Shown in pieces: positions 1 through 5,280 of a stretch of DNA of 5,280 nucleotides (the first letter of the stretch is position 1; every line of letters starts with the position of its first letter). The DNA lies in contig JAGQHH010000261.1 of the NCBI GenBank assembly GCA_020431945.1, forward strand, positions 1-5,280, written 5' to 3'. The notes under the pieces are model-generated. The model was not told the DNA's origin. It did not search any database and saw only the letters and a program-made list of their open reading frames with translations. Both the position numbers and the translations under genes were made by a program. This DNA comes from Cyanobacteria bacterium HKST-UBA02. GTDB lineage: Bacteria > Cyanobacteriota > Vampirovibrionia > Obscuribacterales > Obscuribacteraceae.

Positions 1-84
1 TATCGCCAGAATGATACCAACCGACAAAGTAAAGTGCTCCAGTCCGGAGCATCCATGTTTTTCACCACCACGATGGTCTGCCAT
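1..84 (-). CDS. Possible divergent gene, 5' part only (28 codons), unknown product
   Basis: Reading the minus strand from an ATG at 84-82 gives an open frame of 28 codons that leaves the window at base 1. The peptide begins MADHRGGEKHGCSGLEHF and then turns hydrophobic (TLSVGIILAI), as at the start of a membrane helix. A purine-rich AGGGGGA (minus strand, bases 99-93) lies 8 bases before the ATG, a good Shine-Dalgarno position. A GTG at 90-88 is in frame but too close to that site. I do not recognise the protein. The plus-strand frames over this stretch are also open for a while (to 105 and to 262), but their peptides are rich in Pro, Ser and Arg without domain character and look non-coding. 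The case rests on start signals and hydrophobic pattern only, so it is tentative. Confidence 0.4.
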   Translation of the reverse strand, partial: MADHRGGEKHGCSGLEHFTLSVGIILAI

Positions 85-119
85 TGCCACGGTCCCCCTG
101 TCTAAACAACCTTCATTGC

Positions 120-146
120 AATATATCACCAACTACCGCCGATCAA
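120..146 (-). promoter_or_regulatory. Weak sigma70-like promoter for the divergent gene
   Basis: On the minus strand TTGATC (146-141) and TATATT (125-120) are separated by 15 bases and would start transcription about 30 bases before the ATG at 84. The -10 matches the consensus at five of six positions; the -35 is poor and the spacer is short. This is a candidate only, and its value depends on the minus-strand gene being real. Confidence 0.2.
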
Positions 147-175
147 CTAAGAAAAGTTCGAATGTGACATACCGG

Positions 176-236
176 TACTGGCCAGTATCGAGGGCGATCA
201 GCAACGATAACTTACATGTAACCGTCTGGAGACCAG
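176..236. promoter_or_regulatory. Cluster of three palindromes upstream of hao (candidate operators)
   Basis: Three dyad-symmetric elements lie within 61 bases. TACTGGCCAGTA (176-187) is a perfect 12-base palindrome and keeps symmetry at two further outer pairs. TTACATGTAA (212-221) is a perfect 10-base palindrome. CTGGAGACCAG (226-236) has 4-base arms around AGA. The first and third share CTGG...CCAGT. A -10-like TAATAT (243-248) follows with no recognisable -35, which would suit an activator-dependent promoter about 35 bases before the hao ATG. The region sits between hao and a possible divergent gene, where a shared regulator could act on both. The binding protein cannot be named; no canonical FNR box (TTGAT-N4-ATCAA) is present here. 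Confidence 0.35.
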
Positions 237-287
237 TCAAAATAATATGGAAAGATAATTGATTGGTAGATCTCAGATGGAAAGATC

Positions 288-2000
288 ATGAAAGTGCTCG
301 CCAGGTTGATGATAGTCCTTGCACTAGCCCTCTTCACGCAAGCGGGGCTGGCAAAGTTCATCCCTGGAGAATCCTATGCACAAGGAAATTCCAGCCGATC
401 CGGACAGACCTTGCAGTCTCCTCTTCTAGCTCAGTCCGATGATTCCGGGAAGAATGCCGGCGACCATGGACAAGCCACTAAACGCGGAGAGGCCTGCATA
501 ACCTGCCACCAGAATGAAGTAAGCCCCGGCGCAGTCGCTCAATGGCATGACTCGAAGCACTCTAAGGCCGGCGTGTCTTGTATAGACTGCCATGGGGCGA
601 ACAAAGACGATGTCGACTCTTGGCTGCACCGGGGAGAGTACATCTCGAGTATCGTCACGCCGAGAGATTGTGCTCAATGCCACTCGAAGGAGTCGACAGA
701 ATTCCAGGCCAGCCACCACAGCACGGCGTCGCTTTTTATAGGGTCCCTCGATAATTATCTGGGAGCCTTCGTAGAAGGTCATCCCGCTACCGTCTCAGGC
801 TGCAAACAATGTCACGGCAGCCGCCTCAAGCTGTCCAAGCACTTCACTGACGGCACCGACTTCAACCTGGACATGGAAGAAGTATCAACGGAAGCAATGA
901 AAAACCTCCAGGTCAAAGGTCTTGAGCCTCGCATGAGCAAGGAGGAATTGAGCGCCGAAATGGTCCGTCTGGTTAACGAGGCTTGGGCCCCGCACAAGGA
1001 CAAGGAACTCAAGGCCGAGACAGACGGAATCAAGATAGATAAGGATACCTGGCCGAACTCCGGCATGGGAAGAATCAACGCTGACGGCAGTATGGGAAGC
1101 TGCAACGCGTGCCACAGCAGGCATACCTTCAGCAAGGCCCTGGCGAGACAACCGGACAACTGCGGCAAATGCCATATGGGCCCCGACCATCCCCAAATAG
1201 AAATCTATAACGAGAGCAAGCATGGTATCGCATTCAGAAACAGACTCTCCCAGATGAACCTCGACCACCCCGAATGGGTTGTAGGCAAGGATTATTCTGC
1301 TGCACCCACCTGCGCGACATGCCATATGTCCCGGACCAAGACGCAGCCGGTTACCCACGATGTCGGGCTTCGTATAAGCTACACCCTGAGACCCGTGATC
1401 AGTAAATTGACGACATCTCATTCGGCTGTCGAAGATGAGTTTGGCGAAGTGAAGAAGATCACCCTGACCGGACCGGAGAAGCGCGAGCGGATGAAAGAAG
1501 TCTGCTCTGCCTGCCACGGGCCTACGCATATCAACAATTTCTACGAGCAATACGATCAGCTTGTCTCGCTCTACAACAAGAAGTTCGCAACACCGGCCAC
1601 CAATATCATGGAGTACATCAAGAAAAAGAACTACGTGAACAGCGAGGTTCCGTTTGGAAGCGACATCGAGTGGAAATACTACGAACTGTGGCACCATGAA
1701 GGACGTCGCATGAGAATGGGCGCAAGTATGATGGCTCCGGACTATACTCAGTGGCACGGTGCCTTCGAGGTCGCCCGCAACTTCTACTTCCACTTCCTTC
1801 CCCTGGCGGAAGAGATAGCCGAAAAGCACCAGGACAAGGGTCTGAAAGACCTGATTGCCCAGGAGCTCTCCGCGCCAGAGCACCAGTGGATGAAGGGCTT
1901 ATCCATGGATCAGCGTAAGCAGATGCTCGAGTTCTATCAAAAACGATACGGAGAAAATTCAGCATTGATTGAGCCGAAACCGGACCAAAAGGAAGATTAG
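288..2000 (+). CDS. hao: Octaheme hydroxylamine oxidoreductase (HAO), oxidative type
   Basis: This periplasmic multiheme enzyme oxidises hydroxylamine to NO or nitrite and passes the electrons to c-type cytochromes. The 570-residue product has a Sec signal peptide (about residues 1-22, MKVLAR then a hydrophobic run) and eight CxxCH heme sites at Cys70, 98, 128, 172, 272, 292, 342 and 406. The fourth (CKQCH) corresponds to the P460 heme in known HAOs. The pocket Asp-His pair is present in GPDHP (Asp300-His301). The C-terminal signature WHHEGRR (468-474) and APDYTQWHG (483-491) includes Tyr486, the counterpart of the tyrosine that cross-links to P460 of the neighbouring subunit (Tyr467 in mature Nitrosomonas HAO). 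That tyrosine is missing from reductive HAO-like proteins. There is no C-terminal membrane helix, so the protein should be soluble. Length is normal for the family. The ATG at 288 follows a GGAAAG (279-284) and gives a proper signal peptide; a later ATG at 309 would remove its basic end. No haoB or c554 gene follows. An anammox-like or NO-forming variant cannot be excluded. Confidence 0.93.
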   Translation: MKVLARLMIVLALALFTQAGLAKFIPGESYAQGNSSRSGQTLQSPLLAQSDDSGKNAGDHGQATKRGEACITCHQNEVSPGAVAQWHDSKHSKAGVSCIDCHGANKDDVDSWLHRGEYISSIVTPRDCAQCHSKESTEFQASHHSTASLFIGSLDNYLGAFVEGHPATVSGCKQCHGSRLKLSKHFTDGTDFNLDMEEVSTEAMKNLQVKGLEPRMSKEELSAEMVRLVNEAWAPHKDKELKAETDGIKIDKDTWPNSGMGRINADGSMGSCNACHSRHTFSKALARQPDNCGKCHMGPDHPQIEIYNESKHGIAFRNRLSQMNLDHPEWVVGKDYSAAPTCATCHMSRTKTQPVTHDVGLRISYTLRPVISKLTTSHSAVEDEFGEVKKITLTGPEKRERMKEVCSACHGPTHINNFYEQYDQLVSLYNKKFATPATNIMEYIKKKNYVNSEVPFGSDIEWKYYELWHHEGRRMRMGASMMAPDYTQWHGAFEVARNFYFHFLPLAEEIAEKHQDKGLKDLIAQELSAPEHQWMKGLSMDQRKQMLEFYQKRYGENSALIEPKPDQKED

Positions 2001-2027
2001 CCGGGAACAAATTTGAAATCATCCCGG
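2001..2027 (+). other. Hairpin directly after the hao stop codon
   Basis: CCGGGA (2001-2006) pairs with TCCCGG (2022-2027), a 6-bp GC-rich stem with a 15-base AT-rich loop. It starts on the first base after the hao stop codon. No T-run follows, so it is unlikely to terminate by itself; it may protect the 3' end of the hao mRNA. It could be a chance structure. Confidence 0.3.
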
Positions 2028-2080
2028 AGATAGAGGAAAAAGGTCAGGAGCAAAGCTATCGTGATGAAGCTACCTCCATC

Positions 2081-2117
2081 CTACTGCATAAATCCTATTC
2101 ACTTCCTTTTGCAGTAG
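2081..2117 (+). other. 8-bp hairpin in the hao 3' untranslated region
   Basis: CTACTGCA (2081-2088) is the exact complement of TGCAGTAG (2110-2117), with a 21-base pyrimidine-rich loop. It ends four bases before the terminator stem that begins at 2122. Both are therefore likely to fold in the tail of the same transcript. Its function is unknown. Confidence 0.35.
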
Positions 2118-2120
2118 TCC

Positions 2121-2190
2121 GAAGAAAAACCGACACCCACCGGCAGGTCGCCCGAGAAAAAGCGAAAGGTCGGTTTTTCTTTTCTCTATA
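2121..2190 (+). terminator. Strong intrinsic terminator after hao
   Basis: AAGAAAAACCGAC (2122-2134) is perfectly complementary to GTCGGTTTTTCTT (2169-2181), a 13-bp stem with one more G-U pair outside. The right arm runs into a T-rich tract (to about 2186). The loop is 34 bases, longer than usual, and can form an inner alternative pairing (CGAC 2131-2134 with GTCG 2147-2150). The left arm is A-rich, so the element would also have a T-tract on the minus strand. It lies 120 bases after hao and 160 before the next start codon, and so separates the two transcription units. Confidence 0.68.
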
Positions 2191-2279
2191 CTTCGTCCTC
2201 AATCATCCCATTTACTGATCCCGTTGCCGAGTTCGCTCCAAGGTAGCGGCTTCACGAACTATTTGCCCACTGTCCGTCC

Positions 2280-2297
2280 AAAGATGGATACATCTTT
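2280..2297. promoter_or_regulatory. 18-base inverted repeat upstream of the cytochrome-narG unit (candidate operator)
   Basis: AAAGATG (2280-2286) and CATCTTT (2291-2297) are perfect 7-base inverted arms around GATA. The centre lies about 55 bases before the ATG at 2344. The arm and 4-base spacer geometry resembles Crp/Fnr-family sites, though the sequence is not the FNR consensus. If a regulator bound about 41 bases before the transcription start, a weak -10-like CATATC (2320-2325) would be in the right place. A T-rich stretch follows the right arm, so a weak second terminator is an alternative reading. The rest of 2191-2343 shows no convincing promoter beyond an isolated TATACT at 2187-2192 without a -35. 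Confidence 0.35.
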
Positions 2298-2332
2298 TAT
2301 TCCAGTCGCGGAGAATCCACATATCCAAGAGC

Positions 2333-2337
2333 GGGAG
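2333..2337 (+). promoter_or_regulatory. Ribosome binding site that sets the cytochrome c start
   Basis: GGGAG lies 6 bases before the ATG at 2344. The frame is open further upstream, to a TTG at 2224, but that start would add 40 non-conserved-looking residues before the signal peptide and has no such site. This supports 2344 as the start. Confidence 0.7.
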
Positions 2338-2343
2338 TCTCAA

Positions 2344-3123
2344 ATGAGAATACCAAAGAGGAATTCAAGTAGACCTGGGAACTCTCGCTCGAGCTTACTA
2401 TTTCTCTCCTCGATTTTTGCAATCTCAACCTTCGATCTGGCTGCTGTGGCCAGCGACTCTGCATTATTTCAAGATCGTTGCGCCGGATGTCACTCCATGG
2501 GCGGTGGTGTTCTGGTGGGACCGGATCTGCTTTCGGTGAAGGGCTGGGATGATACCAAGCTACGCACGGAGATCAAGCGCATGGAGGGCATGGCCGGTCC
2601 CCTGACGGATCAGGAAGTCGACGAGATCCTGGCATATCTGAAGATTCCTGAGGCTGGCGCTCCGGCAGGAAGCGGCGAGAAAGAGCCCGAGGCGGCCGTA
2701 TCCGAAGAGATACCGGAAGGTGAATTGCCAGGTTCTGCCGACAACGGCAGATTGATTTTTACGGGTCTTCGCCCCCTTGCCAATGGTGGCATGTCATGCA
2801 TCGCCTGCCATCAGGCAGGCAGTCAGAGCCTCGGACCGGACCTCTCGAAAATAGGTCAAAAATACAAAGGCAAAGCGCTTGTATCAGCTTGCCAGCAAGC
2901 GTCTTTCAAAGTCATGCGCCCGGCTTACAAGGATCACAAGATTACCGAGAGCGAAGCCTATGATATCGCCAAATATCTGCTGTCTCTCGATCAGAACAAC
3001 AATGAAAGTCAGGTGAATTTGCTGGCATGCGGCGGCGCCATCTCAGCTGGCATCCTGGTCCTGATCTTTCTTGGGTACAGCAGGAGACCACGCGGAGCGA
3101 GACAGAAGCTCAAGAGGAGGTAG
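2344..3123 (+). CDS. Membrane-anchored diheme cytochrome c, NarC-like
   Basis: The 259-residue product is probably an electron carrier for the Nar/Nxr complex encoded next to it. It has a basic N-terminus and hydrophobic signal peptide (residues 1-36, likely cleavage after AVA). The first class I cytochrome c domain (about 38-100) has heme site CAGCH (46-50), the following GPDL motif, and Met80 or Met83 as possible sixth ligand. An acidic Pro/Ala/Glu-rich linker spans about 102-130. The second domain (about 131-217) has CIACH (152-156), LGPDL, and Met191 as likely ligand. A single membrane helix (about 226-245) and a strongly basic tail (RRPRGARQKLKRR) would place both hemes in the periplasm. 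Its stop is two bases before narG, so the two are co-translated. The layout matches narC of the Thermus narCGHJI operon and the cytochrome c gene before nxrA in Nitrobacter. Domain and topology calls are firm; the partner assignment is inferred from context. Confidence 0.85.
   Translation: MRIPKRNSSRPGNSRSSLLFLSSIFAISTFDLAAVASDSALFQDRCAGCHSMGGGVLVGPDLLSVKGWDDTKLRTEIKRMEGMAGPLTDQEVDEILAYLKIPEAGAPAGSGEKEPEAAVSEEIPEGELPGSADNGRLIFTGLRPLANGGMSCIACHQAGSQSLGPDLSKIGQKYKGKALVSACQQASFKVMRPAYKDHKITESEAYDIAKYLLSLDQNNNESQVNLLACGGAISAGILVLIFLGYSRRPRGARQKLKRR
3114..3120 (+). promoter_or_regulatory. Near-consensus ribosome binding site of narG inside the cytochrome gene
   Basis: GAGGAGG ends 5 bases before the narG ATG at 3126. 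It is formed by the last codons (Lys-Arg-Arg) of the cytochrome, so the basic tail and the Shine-Dalgarno sequence share the same bases. This points to strong narG translation coupled to the upstream gene. Confidence 0.8.
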
Positions 3124-3125
3124 GT

Positions 3126-5280
3126 ATGGGCTGGATAAAAGATGTATTCGCCCCGCAGGAAAGACAGTGGGAAGATCTGTACCGCAACCGGTGGCAGTAC
3201 GACAAGATTGTCCGCAGCACCCATGGTGTGAATTGTACCGGCTCCTGCAGCTGGAACGTTTATGTCAAGAGCGGAATAGTAACCTGGGAACTCCAGGCCC
3301 TCGACTACCCCACGATAAGCAAGGATATTCCTCCTCACGAGCCCCGTGGCTGCCAGCGCGGCATCTCCTGCTCCTGGTATCTCTACAGTCCTCTGCGAGT
3401 AAAGTATCCCTATGTCAGAGGAGCTCTCCTCGATCTATACAGAGAAGCAAGAAAGAATTTCCCTGACGATCCCGCCGGCGCCTGGGCCTCCATCGTGGAC
3501 AACCCGGACTCTCGGGCTCGCTTCCATCGAGCTAGGGGCAAAGGCGGTTTTCGCAGGGCGAGCTGGCAGGAAGTCTATGAGATAATGGCTGCCGCCAATC
3601 TACACACCGCGCGACGATACGGCTCTGATCGCGTTGTGGGATTCTCGCCGATTCCAGCCATGTCGATGGTCAGCTACGCGGCAGGAGCGCGTTTCTTGCA
3701 GCTCTTCGGCGGCATCTCCCTCTCTTTCTATGACTGGTATTGCGACCTTCCACCGGCATCTCCCGAAATCTGGGGAGAGCAGACCGATGTAGCCGAGAGC
3801 GCCGACTGGTTCCATTCCAAGTTCGTGGCGGTAGTAGGCTCCAACGTGCTCATGACACGCACACCGGATGCTCACTTTCTCGTCGAAGGACGGCACCGGG
3901 GCTCCAAGGTCGTCGTCTTCTCACCGGATTTCTCTCAGTCCTCCAAGATAGCCGACGAATGGGTCCCTATTAACCAGGGACAGGACGGAGCGTTCTGGAT
4001 GTCGGTAGGCCATGTGATTCTGAAAGAATTTTATGCCGACTCCACGGTGGACTATTTCACCAGCTATATGAAGAAGTACAGCGACGGGCCATTTCTGGTT
4101 CGATTGAACAAGCAAGAGGACGGGACTTACAAACCAGGACAATTCTTGCGAGCGGACGCCGTCGAGAAGACAGGCAAGATCGAGAATTCCGCCTGGAAGA
4201 TGGTGATGCTGGACAAGAAAAGCGGCTCTCTCAAGATACCGAAAGGCACGATCGGGCACCGCTGGCAGGAGAAGAAGGGAGACTGGTCGCTGGTGCTGGA
4301 GGATACCGTCACCGGAGAATCCATCGATCCAGTCCTGATGATGTCGGGACAGGGAAAGGATATCGAGCCCGATACTGTGGTCAAGGTTAGCTTGCCGGAC
4401 TTTTCCGACGGCAGCAATGATCGGTTGATGGTGAGACAAGTGCCCGCCAGGAAAATCGAAACCACCGAGGGATCCGTGTTCGTAACCACAGCCCTGGAGC
4501 TCCTGCTCAGCCAATACGGCGTCTCTCGCGGTCTCGATGGCGACTACCCGGTAGATTATGAGGATCCCGAGAGCCCATTCACACCAGCCTGGCAGGAGAA
4601 GTTCACTGGTGTCCAGTCCAAGACCGTGGTCGACTTTGCCAGACAGTGGGCTCGAACGGCTCAGCGAAGCAAGGGAAAGTGCAGTGTCATTATCGGTGCC
4701 GGGGTAAACCACTGGTATCACAATAATTTGATTTATCGGGCGATCATCATGCCTCTGGTACTGTGCGGTTGCGTTGGCGTGAACGGAGGCGGTCTTAACC
4801 ACTATGTCGGTCAGGAGAAGCTCGCTCCCCAGGCTTCATGGGGACCGATCGCTTTTGGCGCGGACTGGGCCGGTCCGCCCCGCCTGCAGAACACACCTTC
4901 GTTTCACTACATGCATTCGGACCAGTGGCGATATGACGGGAACTTCACCGAGATGTGTCCTGTAGCCGACGATACAACGCATCTGGCTTCCGGGCACACT
5001 GCCGACAAGCAAGCTCTGGCTGTTCGTCTTGGCTGGCTGCCCTGCTATCCTCAATTCACGCGTAGCAACTTCAAGCTGGTTGAGGAAGCAAGATCCGAGG
5101 GCGCTACCAGCGACCAGGAAATTATCGACAGTGTCGTGGCGAAACTGAAGAGCCGCTCCCTCAAATTCGCCATGGAAGATCCGGACAACCCCGAGAGCTT
5201 CCCGAGGGTCTGGTATATATGGCGTGGTAATGCAATCTTGAGCTCGGCCAAAGGACACGAATACTTCCTCAAGCACTACC
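3126..5280 (+). CDS. narG: Nitrate reductase / nitrite oxidoreductase alpha subunit (NarG/NxrA), 5' part
   Basis: This is the catalytic molybdenum subunit of the membrane-bound nitrate reductase, which reduces nitrate to nitrite; in the NxrA role it runs the reverse reaction. The frame is open for 718 codons to the window end, a little under 60% of the usual length of about 1,250 residues. The [4Fe-4S] FS0 ligands are all present: His33, Cys37 and Cys41 in STHGVNCTGSCSW, and Cys76 in EPRGCQRG, with the same spacing as E. coli His49/Cys53/Cys57/Cys92. Asp207 in YDWYCDLPPASP corresponds to the molybdenum ligand Asp222 of E. coli NarG. Further family blocks are GFSPIPAMSMVSYA, TRTPDAHF, GAGVNHWYH (524-532) and HYVGQEKL (559-566). 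The start lacks a twin-arginine signal, so the active site should be cytoplasmic, unlike the periplasmic Nxr of Nitrospira or anammox bacteria. narH, narJ and narI would be expected beyond the window. Family identity is near certain; reaction direction is not decided by sequence. Confidence 0.95.
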   Translation, partial: MGWIKDVFAPQERQWEDLYRNRWQYDKIVRSTHGVNCTGSCSWNVYVKSGIVTWELQALDYPTISKDIPPHEPRGCQRGISCSWYLYSPLRVKYPYVRGALLDLYREARKNFPDDPAGAWASIVDNPDSRARFHRARGKGGFRRASWQEVYEIMAAANLHTARRYGSDRVVGFSPIPAMSMVSYAAGARFLQLFGGISLSFYDWYCDLPPASPEIWGEQTDVAESADWFHSKFVAVVGSNVLMTRTPDAHFLVEGRHRGSKVVVFSPDFSQSSKIADEWVPINQGQDGAFWMSVGHVILKEFYADSTVDYFTSYMKKYSDGPFLVRLNKQEDGTYKPGQFLRADAVEKTGKIENSAWKMVMLDKKSGSLKIPKGTIGHRWQEKKGDWSLVLEDTVTGESIDPVLMMSGQGKDIEPDTVVKVSLPDFSDGSNDRLMVRQVPARKIETTEGSVFVTTALELLLSQYGVSRGLDGDYPVDYEDPESPFTPAWQEKFTGVQSKTVVDFARQWARTAQRSKGKCSVIIGAGVNHWYHNNLIYRAIIMPLVLCGCVGVNGGGLNHYVGQEKLAPQASWGPIAFGADWAGPPRLQNTPSFHYMHSDQWRYDGNFTEMCPVADDTTHLASGHTADKQALAVRLGWLPCYPQFTRSNFKLVEEARSEGATSDQEIIDSVVAKLKSRSLKFAMEDPDNPESFPRVWYIWRGNAILSSAKGHEYFLKHY

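Noticed and set aside
35..62. Hairpin TGCTCC/GGAGCA followed by TTTTT as a plus-strand terminator
   Set aside because: The stem is only 6 bp and six bases separate it from the T-run; it also lies inside the likely minus-strand gene.
11..262. Plus-strand open frame of 83 codons before hao
   Set aside because: The peptide is rich in Pro, Ser and Arg with no domain or signal, lacks a ribosome site, and overlaps a better minus-strand start and the palindrome cluster.
259..273. TTGAT at 259-263 as part of an FNR box before hao
   Set aside because: The second half-site reads AGATC rather than ATCAA, and the site would lie between the putative promoter and the start codon.
885..1883. Long minus-strand open frame across hao
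   Set aside because: It lies opposite an unmistakable octaheme cytochrome frame and its peptide shows no family features; antisense shadow.
2061..2117. 18-codon open frame (GTG at 2061) ending just before the terminator, like a leader peptide
   Set aside because: An AGGAG lies 10 bases upstream, but the peptide shows no run of regulatory codons and the stretch is part of a hairpin; probably chance.
2224..2343. Extension of the diheme cytochrome to a TTG start at 2224
   Set aside because: It would put 40 extra residues in front of a clear signal peptide, and GGGAG at 2333-2337 fits the ATG at 2344.
3921..4802. Long minus-strand open frame across narG
   Set aside because: The plus-strand frame carries conserved NarG blocks throughout, so this is an antisense shadow.

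Overview
The window comes from a bacterium of moderately high GC content with a respiratory nitrogen metabolism. It carries an octaheme hydroxylamine oxidoreductase (HAO), then a membrane-anchored diheme cytochrome c, and then the first 718 codons of a NarG-type molybdenum nitrate reductase, all on the plus strand. The taxon cannot be fixed from these genes. An HAO that keeps the P460 cross-link tyrosine, next to a cytoplasmic-type Nar/Nxr, would fit methanotrophic or denitrifying lineages such as NC10, nitrifier-related bacteria, or an uncultured denitrifier. The base composition argues against known anammox genera, which are AT-richer and use a periplasmic type of Nxr.

Layout. Positions 1-84 look like the start of a minus-strand gene that runs out of the window, with a Shine-Dalgarno-like sequence and the beginning of a membrane helix. 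Positions 85-287 are a divergent intergenic region holding a cluster of palindromes and no other credible gene. Positions 288-2000 encode the HAO. Positions 2001-2343 are non-coding and well structured: a hairpin right after the hao stop, a second 8-bp hairpin, a strong 13-bp intrinsic terminator, and an 18-base inverted repeat about 50 bases before the next gene. Positions 2344-3123 encode the diheme cytochrome c. Two bases after its stop, narG starts at 3126 and leaves the window at 5280.

How the parts may work together (inference). HAO would oxidise hydroxylamine in the periplasm to NO or nitrite and release electrons to c-type cytochromes. The diheme cytochrome is tethered to the membrane by a C-terminal helix and is translationally tied to narG. 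This resembles NarC in the Thermus narCGHJI operon and the cytochrome c gene that precedes nxrA in Nitrobacter, so it probably passes electrons between the periplasm and the Nar/Nxr complex. NarG has no Tat signal, so its active site should face the cytoplasm, where it could reduce nitrate or oxidise nitrite. The terminator shows that hao and the cytochrome-narG unit are probably transcribed separately although adjacent. Side by side, they could form a hydroxylamine-nitrite-nitrate module.
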